From positions 24,068-88,067 of the forward strand of contig DAHWSH010000057.1 of NCBI GenBank assembly GCA_027338645.1: a stretch of 64,000 nucleotides of DNA, written 5' to 3'. The notes under the pieces were generated by a model. That model saw only the letters and a list, made by a program, of their open reading frames with translations, ran no database searches and was not told the origin of the DNA. The position numbers and the translations under genes are program-made. Of the stretch, positions 52,675 to 62,118 are shown one piece after another. The number at the start of each line of letters is the position of its first letter. Position 1 is the stretch's first letter. The DNA is from JAJZIH01 sp021785265. Lineage in GTDB: Bacteria; Pseudomonadota; Gammaproteobacteria; JAKAQQ01.

Positions 52675-54012
52675 ATGAAACAGGATGCTGTCATGCACCC
52701 AAGCTTGATTGGAGAAAAAATCCGTGTGCTGCCGGGAGGGAGCCTCCAGGTCCCTGCGATGCCACGTATTCCATTCATCGAAGGCGATGGGATTGGGCCT
52801 GATATCGGACCGGTCTGCCGCAAAACGGTTGATGAGGCGGTCTCTGGGGCTTATGGAAACTCCCGCCGACTGGTCTGGCACGAGGTGTTGGCGGGTGAAC
52901 AGGCCCGCCGTCAGGATCCAGCTGGCCAGTCACTGCCCGACTCGACACTCGAAACCTTGCGGGATGAGGTCGTTTCGATCAAGGGGCCGTTGGCGACCCC
53001 AGTGGGGGAGGGCTGGCGGTCCCTCAATGTCACCATCCGGCAGGTACTCGATCTCTATGCCTGCGTGAGACCCATCCGGTATTTTTCTGGTGTGACGACC
53101 CCGATGCGCCATCCGGAATCTGTCAACATGATCGTGTTCCGGGAAAATACAGAAGATCTCTATACCGGAATCGAATGGCCTGCGGGAAGTGATTCGGTCA
53201 GTAAACTCCTGGATTTCATTGAAAAAAACATGGGGGTTCCGAGACCCCAGTTTGCGGGGAGCCTCGCCCTTGGTCTCAAGCCCGTTTCCCGGGAGGGATC
53301 AGAGCGGCTCATCCGGAAGGCGATCCGGGAAGCCGTCCTACAAGGACGACGGTCGGTGACCCTGGTGCATAAGGGCAACATCATGAAGTATACGGAAGGT
53401 GGATTCTGCCGCTGGGGATACGATCTCGCGACGCGAGAATTTGGGGCAACGCCGCGTCCGGGAACCCGGGGGCTCTGGATTCCTCATCCGGGGGGGGGCT
53501 CGCCCGTTCATCTCCAAGATCTGATTGCAGACAATTTCTTTCAGCAAGCACTTTTGAATCCGGCACAGTACGACGTGATCGCAACCCTTAATCTCAATGG
53601 AGACTATCTATCGGATGCACTCGCCGCTCAGGTTGGTGGAATCGGAATAGCTCCGGGTGCAAATATCGGAGATGGAATCGCGGTTTTTGAGGCGACCCAT
53701 GGTACGGCACCCGATCTGGCCGGTACCGATACAGCCAACCCGTGCTCGCTCATGCTCTCAGCCGAGATGCTGTTACGGTACATCGGCTGGAACGAAGCGG
53801 CGGACCGCCTGATGCGAGGAATCCAGGGTGCCCTTGCCCATGGTTTCTGGACACCGGATTTGATCCACGGCGCCCGTGCCTTGAGAGAGGCGGATGCTTC
53901 CTCTCTAGTGATCAGCCAATCAGAGACGGGGTTCCCGATCCATCCCGTGGGGACCCGGGGTCTGGGGGAGGCGGTCAGCCTCTATATGGACGGTGAAGAA
54001 AAGCTCGGGTAA
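52675..54012 (+). CDS. icd: Isocitrate dehydrogenase, predicted NAD-dependent
   Basis: A 445-residue homodimeric isocitrate dehydrogenase of the E. coli type: IEGDGIGPDI, the substrate and phosphorylation-site segment GEGWRSLNVTIRQ, and NMIVFRENTEDLYTGIEW. The cofactor loop is HGTAPDLAGTDTANP: where E. coli has Lys344, Tyr345 and Val351 for NADP there are Asp, Leu and Ala, and the segment carrying Tyr391 and Arg395 is shorter and lacks the Arg. These are the residues known to favour NAD. ATG 52675 gives the same N-terminal length as E. coli. Confidence 0.93.
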   Translation: MKQDAVMHPSLIGEKIRVLPGGSLQVPAMPRIPFIEGDGIGPDIGPVCRKTVDEAVSGAYGNSRRLVWHEVLAGEQARRQDPAGQSLPDSTLETLRDEVVSIKGPLATPVGEGWRSLNVTIRQVLDLYACVRPIRYFSGVTTPMRHPESVNMIVFRENTEDLYTGIEWPAGSDSVSKLLDFIEKNMGVPRPQFAGSLALGLKPVSREGSERLIRKAIREAVLQGRRSVTLVHKGNIMKYTEGGFCRWGYDLATREFGATPRPGTRGLWIPHPGGGSPVHLQDLIADNFFQQALLNPAQYDVIATLNLNGDYLSDALAAQVGGIGIAPGANIGDGIAVFEATHGTAPDLAGTDTANPCSLMLSAEMLLRYIGWNEAADRLMRGIQGALAHGFWTPDLIHGARALREADASSLVISQSETGFPIHPVGTRGLGEAVSLYMDGEEKLG

Positions 54013-54040
54013 GGTAGAGGCTGGCTGGTGTGAGTGCCCC

Positions 54041-54715
54041 ATGATTCCAACCCGCGTCCTTCTAATTGATGATCAACAGCTCATTCGGGCGGGTGTCCGC
54101 CGGATTCTGGGCGAGTGCGCCGAAATCGAAGTCGTGGGAGAGGCTGCAACGGGAGAGGAGGGCCTGGTTCTTGCGAAACAGCTCCGGCCCGATGTGGTGC
54201 TGATGGACATCCACATGCCGGGCATGGGGGGCCTCGAGGCAACCCGAAGGCTCCGTACGTTGGAAAATCCTCCTGCGGTGATTGCGCTTTCTGTTTCCGG
54301 TCAGGAACCCTACCCCAGTCACCTGTTTGCTGCGGGCGCTGAGGGATATCTCAGCAAGGATTGCGCGTCAGACGAGGTAGTGGAGGCGGTTTTGGCCGTT
54401 CGTTTGGGGAAACGTTATATCAGCCGGGATGTGGCACAAGAGTATGCCCTCTCCCATGCGGTCGCCGATCCCTCCGGGAATCCGACACCCAGCCTGAGTT
54501 CTCGTGAAACGGAGATCCTCACCCTGACCTGCCAGGGACGCAATGCCAAAGATATCGGCAATCTCCTGCATCTCAGTCCAGCGACGGTTCGTACCTACCG
54601 GCACCGGATTTATGAAAAACTCGGTGTCCGGACATCCGTCGAGCTTCTGCGTGAAGCCTGGAATCACGGACTCATCCCGGATGAATCCGGCACCGAACCC
54701 CCACCGGCCCGTTGA
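54041..54715 (+). CDS. GacA/UvrY-like response regulator (NarL/LuxR family)
   Basis: A 224-residue two-domain regulator. The receiver has VLLIDDQQLIRAG and the phospho-acceptor Asp in VVLMDIHMPGMGG; the C-terminal LuxR helix-turn-helix is LSSRETEILTLTCQGRNAKD followed by LHLSPATVRTYRHRIYEKLG. Its place just before uvrC and pgsA is that of gacA/uvrY in gammaproteobacteria, where it controls regulatory RNAs through a BarA/GacS kinase; no kinase is in the window. ATG 54041 is preferred to an in-frame start inside icd. The next gene begins 1 nt after the stop. Confidence 0.85.
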   Translation: MIPTRVLLIDDQQLIRAGVRRILGECAEIEVVGEAATGEEGLVLAKQLRPDVVLMDIHMPGMGGLEATRRLRTLENPPAVIALSVSGQEPYPSHLFAAGAEGYLSKDCASDEVVEAVLAVRLGKRYISRDVAQEYALSHAVADPSGNPTPSLSSRETEILTLTCQGRNAKDIGNLLHLSPATVRTYRHRIYEKLGVRTSVELLREAWNHGLIPDESGTEPPPAR

Positions 54716-54716
54716 C

Positions 54717-56150
54717 ATGCCCTTTCTGGAGGAGCGAACCCGAGCCCCCGCTTTCCCGACGGACGGCGTCTGGTTCAACGTGGCGGACCCCATCCGCCTG
54801 GAGGATTGCCGGGGACGGGTTGTGCTTCTCGATTTCTGGACCTACTGCTGCATCAACTGCCTGCACGTCCTGCCTGACCTCCGTTTTCTCGAAGCCCAGT
54901 ACGGAGACCGTCTCTTGGTCATCGGGATTCACTCGCCCAAGTTCACCCAGGAAAAGAAGGATGAGCAGGTGAAATTGGCGATCCAGCGTCATGATATCCG
55001 ACACCCTGTTTTGCACGATGCTTCCATGCATCTGTGGCAGGCTTACGGCATCCATGCGTGGCCGACTCTGGTGCTTCTTGACCATCAGGGCCGCGTGGCA
55101 TTTGCCACATCCGGTGAGGGACAGCGTAGCATCCTGGCGTCTGCCATCGACCGACTTCTGAGTGAAGCCAAGGAGAACCGGACTCGGGAGTTCTCGTTTC
55201 CGGAAGCCCGGCCGGAGACCGGGCCTCATCTGTGTTTCCCTACCAAACTGGCCTGGGGCTGGGATTGCCTGTGGATTGCCGACACTGGACATCATCAGCT
55301 TGTCTCGGTCGATAGGTCAGGAAACGAGACTGGCCGATGGGGGAGTGGCCTGGCGGGTTTTTCTGATGGAATGAGAGATTCGGCCTGTTTCAATGAACCG
55401 CGTGGGCTTACCGTAAATCGGCAGACGATTTGGGTTGCGGATACGGGCAATCATGCCTTGCGGATCCTCGACCTCCCAGGGCGGACGGTTCGAACCATCT
55501 TGGGCGACGGCGTCCAGGCGCGGGACCGGCAGAGGCCCGGCGACTCCCACCCGCTACCCTCTGGAACACGTCTCAACTCGCCGTGGGACCTTACGATTCG
55601 GAATCAGGTGCTTTACCTGGCGATGGCAGGATCCCACCAGATCTGGAGTTACGATCCCGGGCATGGATCCGGCGGGGTTCTGGCCGGGACGGGGCTGGAA
55701 GCCTTGGTGGATGGTTCCTATGAAGAGGCCGCATTTGCCCAACCCTCGGGTCTTGGAGACGGTGCTCACACCCGACTGTATGTGGCCGACTCGGAGAGCT
55801 CGGCGATTCGGTGTCTGGAGATGGAACGCCGAGAGGTGACCACTCTGGTCGGACATGGACTTTTTGACTTTGGTGATCGGAATGGGGGTTCCCGGACGGC
55901 TCGCCTGCAGCATCCCCTGGCCGTGACCGAGGTCGGCACCGAGCTCTGGATTGCAGATTCCTATAACTCGAAGATCAAGATTCTGGATTTGGAGAAGGGG
56001 AAAATCCGCAGCCTGCCTTTGGATGAGTCGCTGAATGAGCCGGAGGGAATTCTGGCCACGCCGTGGGGGATTTTTGTGGCAGATACCAATCATCATCGCG
56101 TCTTGCACGTGGATCCCGAACGGGGTTCAGCCTGCTTGTTCTATGAGTGA
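54717..56150 (+). CDS. NHLRC2-like thioredoxin-fold/NHL-repeat protein
   Basis: A 477-residue protein with no signal peptide. Residues 10-150 are a thioredoxin-like domain with the active site FWTYCCINCLHVLPDL (C-x-x-C in the CCINC form shared with animal NHLRC2), and the rest holds about five NHL beta-propeller repeats (LWIADTGHHQLVSVD, IWVADTGNHALRILD, LYVADSESSAIRCLE, LWIADSYNSKIKILD, IFVADTNHHRVLHVD). Function in bacteria is not known; a thiol-redox scaffold is likely. It sits between gacA-like and uvrC, overlapping uvrC by 8 nt. Confidence 0.85.
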   Translation: MPFLEERTRAPAFPTDGVWFNVADPIRLEDCRGRVVLLDFWTYCCINCLHVLPDLRFLEAQYGDRLLVIGIHSPKFTQEKKDEQVKLAIQRHDIRHPVLHDASMHLWQAYGIHAWPTLVLLDHQGRVAFATSGEGQRSILASAIDRLLSEAKENRTREFSFPEARPETGPHLCFPTKLAWGWDCLWIADTGHHQLVSVDRSGNETGRWGSGLAGFSDGMRDSACFNEPRGLTVNRQTIWVADTGNHALRILDLPGRTVRTILGDGVQARDRQRPGDSHPLPSGTRLNSPWDLTIRNQVLYLAMAGSHQIWSYDPGHGSGGVLAGTGLEALVDGSYEEAAFAQPSGLGDGAHTRLYVADSESSAIRCLEMERREVTTLVGHGLFDFGDRNGGSRTARLQHPLAVTEVGTELWIADSYNSKIKILDLEKGKIRSLPLDESLNEPEGILATPWGIFVADTNHHRVLHVDPERGSACLFYE

Positions 56151-58014
56151 ATGGAGCCTCCACACTGCCGGGACCGCTCAGGGGGAGAGCCGCCCGTCCT
56201 CGTTGCGTGAAATGATTGCCGGTGCTCCGGAAACCCCCGGGGTTTACCGGATGTACGGTCAGCTGGGCGTTCTCCTTTACGTGGGTAAGGCCAAGAGCCT
56301 GCGCCAGCGTCTCAAAAGCTATCTGGATTCCGCGCATGCGGGGATCAAGACCCGGAAAATGCTGGAACAGGTGACAGCAATCGATTTCACCGTCACGCCA
56401 TCCGAGGTCGACGCCTTTCTGCTCGAAAGCAATCTCATCAAACACGCGCGGCCCCGTTACAACATCGTGCTCCGCGACGACAAAAGTTATCCCTATATCC
56501 GTGTCGCAGACACACTGGGATTTCCCCGTCTGGTCTTTCACCGGGGCCGGCAACCCATCGGTGGACGGCTATTCGGGCCCTACCCGGATGCCGGGACTGT
56601 CCGGAAGACGCTTGTTGATTTGCAGAAACTTTTTCACCTTCGCAACTGCACGGACCTCTTCTTCCGGAACCGCAAACGACCTTGCCTGCAGTATCAGATT
56701 GGTCGTTGTTCCGCCCCATGCGTGGGACGCATCGGTGAAACGGACTACCAGCACGACTTCAATGATGCCGTGGAGGTTCTGGAAGGACGGAGCCGAACCC
56801 TTTTGGACCATCTTTATGCGCGCATGGAGGACAGTGCCGAAACCTTGGACTACGAACGAGCATCCGCCTTCCGCGATTTGATTGCCCGCATGCGCCAGAC
56901 TCGCGAGCAGGACGCCATCGTGATGGAGGCGGGTGATTTCGATACGGTTCTCGTTGAAATACGGAAAAGCGTGTATGGGGTTGGGGTGACCCGGATCCGG
57001 GATGGGAAAAACCTCGGAACCTGGTGTTTTTTTCCGGTGGTCGAGGGACCGATCGAGGCTCGTGATTTGCTCACTGGGTTTTTGATGCAGTTTTACGACG
57101 GCGAAGTGCCGGATCGCATCCTCGTGGAGATGGCGCTTGAGCCGGATGAAAACCAGCTCTTGGAGGAGGTCTTGGGAAAACGTTCAGGCCACCGCGTGCA
57201 GTTGGGTCTGCCCAAAACGCATGCAGCCCATCTCTGGACCGACATGACCCGGCAGAACCTGAAACTGGCCCTGGATCGCCGTGCGGCGGGCCATATCCTC
57301 ATTCAGGAACGGTTCCAGGCGTTGTCGGAACGGTTGGAAACCGGAGAACCCATCCATCGAATCGTGGGTTTCGATGTCAGTCATACACTTGGAGAGGAGA
57401 CAGTCGCGAGTTGCGTGGTTTTCGATCCCTCGGGTCCGGTGAAGACAGACTATCGACGGTTTGTCATCCGGGCGCGGACGGGGGGCGATGACTATGCGGC
57501 GTTGGATGAGGCCCTCCATCGCTACTTCACTCGCCTGGTGCGTGAATCCGGTCCCTGGCCCGATGTGCTTCTCATCGACGGCGGAACCGGTCAGTTGCGG
57601 ATTGCGGAACAGTGTTTGGCCGGGTTGGGCGCCCCGGATCTCACGGTACTGGCCATGGCCAAGGGCCCTGAGCGACGGGTTGGCGCGGAACGGATTCTCC
57701 GACAGGGCGGGGAGCACGAAGAGCTCTGGGAACCCCACGACCCGGCTTTTCACCTTTTGCAACAAGTCCGTGACGAATCCCATCGTTTTGCCATCCAAGG
57801 GCACCGCTTGCGGCGGAGGATGAAAGGGGTCCGTTCCTCGCTGGCGGATATCCCAGGTCTTGGCCCCAAAAGGCGGGGACTGCTACTCGCGGCTTTTGGA
57901 GGACTGGCGGGACTCAAGGCGGCAACCGAGATCGAGATTGCCAAAGTGCCGGGCATTGGGGGATCTTTGGCACACCGGATTTTCCTGCACTTTCATGCAG
58001 GAGCCCAGTCATGA
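56143..58014 (+). CDS. uvrC: Excinuclease ABC subunit C
   Basis: A 623-residue nucleotide excision repair nuclease making both incisions around a lesion held by UvrB. It has the GIY-YIG domain (ETPGVYRMYGQLGVLLYVGK), the UVR motif (residues about 210-245), the RNase H-like 5'-incision domain (GFDVSHTLGEETVASCVVF, LLIDGGTGQL), and a C-terminal helix-hairpin-helix pair (DIPGLGPKR, VPGIGGSLA). ATG 56143 overlaps the upstream NHL gene; the frame further back is out of family. It overlaps pgsA by 4 nt. Confidence 0.97.
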   Translation: MSEWSLHTAGTAQGESRPSSLREMIAGAPETPGVYRMYGQLGVLLYVGKAKSLRQRLKSYLDSAHAGIKTRKMLEQVTAIDFTVTPSEVDAFLLESNLIKHARPRYNIVLRDDKSYPYIRVADTLGFPRLVFHRGRQPIGGRLFGPYPDAGTVRKTLVDLQKLFHLRNCTDLFFRNRKRPCLQYQIGRCSAPCVGRIGETDYQHDFNDAVEVLEGRSRTLLDHLYARMEDSAETLDYERASAFRDLIARMRQTREQDAIVMEAGDFDTVLVEIRKSVYGVGVTRIRDGKNLGTWCFFPVVEGPIEARDLLTGFLMQFYDGEVPDRILVEMALEPDENQLLEEVLGKRSGHRVQLGLPKTHAAHLWTDMTRQNLKLALDRRAAGHILIQERFQALSERLETGEPIHRIVGFDVSHTLGEETVASCVVFDPSGPVKTDYRRFVIRARTGGDDYAALDEALHRYFTRLVRESGPWPDVLLIDGGTGQLRIAEQCLAGLGAPDLTVLAMAKGPERRVGAERILRQGGEHEELWEPHDPAFHLLQQVRDESHRFAIQGHRLRRRMKGVRSSLADIPGLGPKRRGLLLAAFGGLAGLKAATEIEIAKVPGIGGSLAHRIFLHFHAGAQS

Positions 58015-58565
58015 AGCTGCCCAATTTGCTGACCTTGTTGAGGATCATCCTGATTCCGGCGTTCGTGGGGGCCTTCTGGCTTCCCATTTCATCCGCCCAT
58101 CTGTGGGCAGCCCTGATCTTTGCTTTGGCGGCACTGACTGACTGGTTGGATGGTTATTTGGCGAGGCGTCTTGAGCAAAATAGCAGTTTTGGCGCCCTTT
58201 TTGACCCGATCGCCGACAAGATGATGGTCTCCGCGGCACTTTTACTGCTCGTCCAGGAGTTTCCGGACTGGTGGTTGGTTCTCCCCGCACTCATCATCAT
58301 TGGTCGTGAGTTTACCGTTTCGGGCCTGCGCGAATGGTTGGCGGCCAGTCGTGATCGGGTGCAGATCCCCGTCAAACCGCTCGGCAAGATCAAAACGCTG
58401 GCACAGATGCTGGCGATCGTGATTCTCTTGGCCGTGATTCCCGTCTGGCGTTCCGTGAGTCTTCCCGTAGGTCTTGGCCTGCTGGATCTGGCTGCCCTGT
58501 TCACGCTTTTCTCGGGTTTACAGTACCTGTGGACGGCGTGGCCTTCGATCCGGAAGGGTTTTTAG
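58011..58565 (+). CDS. pgsA: CDP-diacylglycerol-glycerol-3-phosphate 3-phosphatidyltransferase
   Basis: A 184-residue membrane enzyme making phosphatidylglycerol phosphate from the product of CdsA. The CDP-alcohol phosphotransferase motif D-G-x2-A-R-x8-G-x3-D-x3-D is complete in DWLDGYLARRLEQNSSFGAL and the following FDPIADKMM. Four to five hydrophobic segments. The start overlaps the uvrC stop (ATGA), the same uvrC-pgsA linkage as in E. coli. Confidence 0.96.
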   Translation: MKLPNLLTLLRIILIPAFVGAFWLPISSAHLWAALIFALAALTDWLDGYLARRLEQNSSFGALFDPIADKMMVSAALLLLVQEFPDWWLVLPALIIIGREFTVSGLREWLAASRDRVQIPVKPLGKIKTLAQMLAIVILLAVIPVWRSVSLPVGLGLLDLAALFTLFSGLQYLWTAWPSIRKGF

Positions 58566-58602
58566 TTTCTTTGTGAGGGCCGTCAGGCAGACGCTCGAAA
58601 CG

Positions 58603-58676
58603 TGGATTATTATCTCATAAGTAAGATAAATAATAGATTATAATATATTGTTTTTAAATAAAATATTAATCTCTAT
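58603..58676. other. Strongly AT-rich patch between pgsA and the S9 peptidase gene
   Basis: This stretch is almost only A and T in an otherwise GC-rich region, with a perfect TATAAT at 58639-58644 but no -35 at the right spacing. The full gap 58566-58882 has no supported gene. The patch may serve as a promoter/UP region for the peptidase gene or as a binding site for nucleoid proteins. Confidence 0.55.
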
Positions 58677-58882
58677 AGGGAGTGGTTTTTGCCATCCATC
58701 CGCAACTCTTTTAGCAGGGCAGGGACGGACGTGCTTTGAGCCTGGGATCGTCTGGACCGACCAGCATCTCCGCCCAGGAATCGACCCCGCTACCCGCCCC
58801 GGCATGCTGCAACATTTTGGCTGCGCCCGTTTTCAGGTCACCCTCACGTAGAATACGGATAGGCACCGATTGGGAGCTCTCC

Positions 58883-60922
58883 ATGAAGCGTTGGCGGATC
58901 TGTTCTGCGGCATGGGTCGGGTTTTGGGTCCTGGCCGCGCCCGGCGCACGGGCACTACAACCCACGAACCTCCGGGCGTACCGCCAGCTGGTCAGGCTCG
59001 TTTCGCCCCAGTTTTCCCCGGATGGCCAGAAAATCGCCTTTGTCACCATCCGTCCTGATTTCATCCACAACCGCTATGACACGACACTGAGAGTCGTCCC
59101 CACGACCGGTGGGCAGGTCGTGGCCTGGGTCCGTGGATTGCAAAATCTGCATATGCCGCGGTGGGCACCCGATGGTCACCGCATTGCTTTTCTTGCCCAG
59201 GTGGGTCGGGAGAAGCCACAAGTCTACGACGTGGCCTTTGCGGGTGCCACACCGCACTGCCTGACCCATGCGCCGAACGGCGTGCTCCAGTTTGCCTGGA
59301 AACCCAATGGACGAACGATCGCTTATGTCACGCCGGATAACCCGGTGCTCAGTGCATGGGATCGCCGTACCGGTCATGACCTTTTTTCCATCCAGGATGA
59401 TGATTACCAGGCCACCCGGGCTCCGGTGCCCTCGCAGATCTGGCTGTTGACACTGTCCTCCGGAAAAACACGGCCGCTGACCTTCGGATCAACCAGCGTG
59501 CTTGAAAATGCCCCGCCTTTTGCCGGCTCCATCACGGCGCCCTCATGGTCAGCAAACGGGCTCTGGCTGGCCTATACGCAGCAGGCAGATGCCAACGATG
59601 CGGATACCGACCGAACCACTATCGTGGTCGTGAACGTGGCGACCGGTAAAGTGCGAGTTTTGACCCATCATGCGCGCTACGAATACACGCCCTCTTTTGC
59701 CCCCCGGGGTGAGGCAATTGCCTATCTTTATCCGCATGGCCCCGGCCCGGTCAGTGACATGGATGTATTCGTGACCCACCTCAAAGGTGGCGACGGACGG
59801 GATGTCAGTGCTGATCTTGACCGGGATGTCGCAACGACTTACGCCTGGCTGCCTGATGGGCAAGGCCTCCTGGCCCTGGCCGATGACCAGGTCGGCACCC
59901 GGATTTACCTGCAACCGTTACACGGGAGCGGACATGCACTGGACCTCGGCGCGCTCAACCCCACCCGGCTTGCAGTTTCGTCGCAGGGCCAGGTGGCCTT
60001 CGTTGCCGATACGGCCACGCGGCCGCCAGAGCTTTATATCTTGCGTCGCATGAATAGCCGCCCGGTGATCCTGACCCACTTGAATCGGTACTTTGCCGGT
60101 TACCGTTATCCCCGTAGCGTCCAGGTGACTTGGCGGGCGCCGGATGGCCAGATCAATGATGGCATTCTCACCTATCCGGACGACTATCGTCCCGGTCACC
60201 GTTATCCTCTCGTGGTCTACAGTCATGGTGGCCCGGAGGCAGCCTCCACCGAGCATTTCGATGCGGGGGAAATCGGACCCTTGCGTGACCTCTTTGCCGC
60301 GCATGGCTTTTTGGTATTTGAGCCCAACTACCGGGGAAGTGACAATCTGGGTAATGACCACGAACATGCCATCTATCGTGATCCCGGAAAAGGTCCGGAT
60401 CGTGATGTGATCTCCGGTATCCGCATGTTGGAGAGAAGGGGATTGGTCGATCCGAAACGCATCGCTGCGGTAGGGCACTCCTACGGTGGCTACATGACCG
60501 CATGGCTGATCTCGCACCAGCATTTCTGGCGTTGCGCGGTGGTGGCAGATGGAGTCGTGGACTGGACCCAGGAGTACGAGCTCTCGGGTGCCGGCAATCT
60601 CGCCTGGGTCCGTGATTCGCTGGGGGGTAGTCCCTGGAACCCCAGAAGCGCAGCCTTGTACATCAAGGACTCCCCAATCACCGATGCGGGGCAAATCACC
60701 ACGCCGACCCTGATCCTCTCCGGTACGGCTGACATCACCGTACCGATTACCGAGTCCTTTGCCCTGTACCACGCCTTGGCCAGCCACCACGTGCCGGTCA
60801 AGTTCATCGGGATCCCCGGTGCCTACCACCTGCCTCAGGATCCAGTGCAGCTCGAGCTTTATTATCGTGCCATCGAGAATTGGGTGGTCCGCTACCTTCA
60901 GCGTTCCCCTCGAGCGGGTTAA
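58883..60922 (+). CDS. Exported S9-family prolyl oligopeptidase-like peptidase
   Basis: A 679-residue serine peptidase with a signal peptide (MKRWRICSAAWVGFWVLAAP, cut near ARA-LQ). The N-terminal half is a seven-bladed propeller of WD40-like/TolB-like repeats (VSPQFSPDGQKIAFV, PRWAPDGHRIAFL, PSWSANGLWLAYT); the alpha/beta-hydrolase half carries the nucleophile in AVGHSYGGYMTA, Asp in LSGTADITVP and His in GAYHLPQ. It should trim peptides in the periplasm, like dipeptidyl-peptidase IV or acylaminoacyl-peptidase relatives. ATG 58883 follows GGGAG; the upstream frame from 58736 has no signal and is rejected. Confidence 0.92.
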   Translation: MKRWRICSAAWVGFWVLAAPGARALQPTNLRAYRQLVRLVSPQFSPDGQKIAFVTIRPDFIHNRYDTTLRVVPTTGGQVVAWVRGLQNLHMPRWAPDGHRIAFLAQVGREKPQVYDVAFAGATPHCLTHAPNGVLQFAWKPNGRTIAYVTPDNPVLSAWDRRTGHDLFSIQDDDYQATRAPVPSQIWLLTLSSGKTRPLTFGSTSVLENAPPFAGSITAPSWSANGLWLAYTQQADANDADTDRTTIVVVNVATGKVRVLTHHARYEYTPSFAPRGEAIAYLYPHGPGPVSDMDVFVTHLKGGDGRDVSADLDRDVATTYAWLPDGQGLLALADDQVGTRIYLQPLHGSGHALDLGALNPTRLAVSSQGQVAFVADTATRPPELYILRRMNSRPVILTHLNRYFAGYRYPRSVQVTWRAPDGQINDGILTYPDDYRPGHRYPLVVYSHGGPEAASTEHFDAGEIGPLRDLFAAHGFLVFEPNYRGSDNLGNDHEHAIYRDPGKGPDRDVISGIRMLERRGLVDPKRIAAVGHSYGGYMTAWLISHQHFWRCAVVADGVVDWTQEYELSGAGNLAWVRDSLGGSPWNPRSAALYIKDSPITDAGQITTPTLILSGTADITVPITESFALYHALASHHVPVKFIGIPGAYHLPQDPVQLELYYRAIENWVVRYLQRSPRAG

Positions 60923-61128
60923 AAGGGCAAACGCCCACTCGCCGTGTGGTCGGGGGGCGCCCGATGCGGGCATTGGGTGTGCGGGGCCGTCCGCAGGCAG
61001 CCGCGAGGGGGGTTCAGGATGGGTTTGGCCAGCTCAGGTGGAATCCATCCAAAGGGTCCCCGTCACGGCGTCCTTGACAGGCTGGCAAGCCTTTCACCAC
61101 CCAGAGCTTTCTGGATCCCTTGTCTTTT

Positions 61129-61864
61129 TCAGCTGCGTCCCTGATGCAGCCACACTGAAATCCAAATAGGAAGTGTTCCACCGATATCAAAAAAAGCATG
61201 GATCAAAATGGCGGGGATCAGGCTCCCTGTCTTTTCCCGATAATAGCCCGCGATCAAGCCCAATAGGCCCGCGAGAAAAACGATCACTAGCGTTGCAGGT
61301 CCGAGTTTGGGCCACAGCACGACATGCATTGTGGCAAAACGGGGCACTGCTTAGCACGGGAACGCTCAATCTCCACCTGCTCAGACGGATGCCGTACCGG
61401 GCCTAGGGGGAAAGCCAACTCAGAAGCAGGCCACGAGTGAAAATCTCCTCGCACAAGCTCACGTAAATCCAAATCGTGAAGATGACTGTCGCAATGGCCA
61501 CGATGGAGAGCTGACCATTACTTGCAGTGGCTCCTGCAGGCGAAAGAACGACTTGCAGCGTCGCAATACTTAGCATCGGTAGAAGCCAGAGAAAAAATCT
61601 GCTGCTGAGCCGGAATGAACCCCTTGTGAATCCGAAGACTGAAAGATGCCCCTTTGTTAGCCAAGTAGTTAGCGCGAGAGAGCAAAGAAGGAGAGTGCTC
61701 TCTGTAATAAATCCTGGCAAAAAAATCCATATGGACGATTTTCCGATGATTTTCGGCACGGCCAGCGCAAACAACGCGATGGCCGCGCAGACGAAGAGCG
61801 GCAAAAGCAGTGTGGAAATCTGGGATCGCGACTTGCAGTCAGTGTCATTTGAAGACATCGGCAT
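61129..61864 (-). pseudogene. CPBP-family intramembrane metalloprotease, broken
   Basis: The first part (from ATG 61864) has several hydrophobic segments and the active-site SLCEEIFTRGLLLSWL, then a TAG stop at 61403. Reading on in frame gives ARYGIRLSRWRLSVPVLSSA, after which a one-base shift near 61340 is needed to reach the second and third motifs, RFATMHVVLWPKLGPATLV and IPAILIHAFFDIGG. With these two faults repaired it would be a normal CAAX/bacteriocin-processing type protease of about 240 residues. It is probably inactive, unless an unlikely readthrough occurs. Confidence 0.85.
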
Positions 61865-62118
61865 GGGTCCTTGGTCGAACGCTCAATCAGCGAAATGGCC
61901 GCCAGTCTATCCGAGCACTATTGTGTATTTCAAGCATTGGACCTTGCTGTCTACGAGTCGGTGAATAGACAAACGTTGGATCAGTCCACCAACATTTGGA
62001 CGAGGTGAGTGCGCGACGACTGAAACACGGGTTTTTTGCTGACCGCGACTGAAATTTGTTCTCGCTGCAGTAACCCCTGCCACCTGTGGAGAAGTCGATG
62101 ACGGTGAGCGGCTTTTTT

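Noticed and set aside
60923..61128. Possible terminator GGGCAAACGCCC after the S9 peptidase gene
   Set aside because: The stem is only four pairs and no T run follows; nothing else in this 206-nt gap is supported.
61527..61964. Plus-strand open frame of 145 codons
   Set aside because: It is antisense to the CPBP protease gene, which has real motifs on the minus strand.
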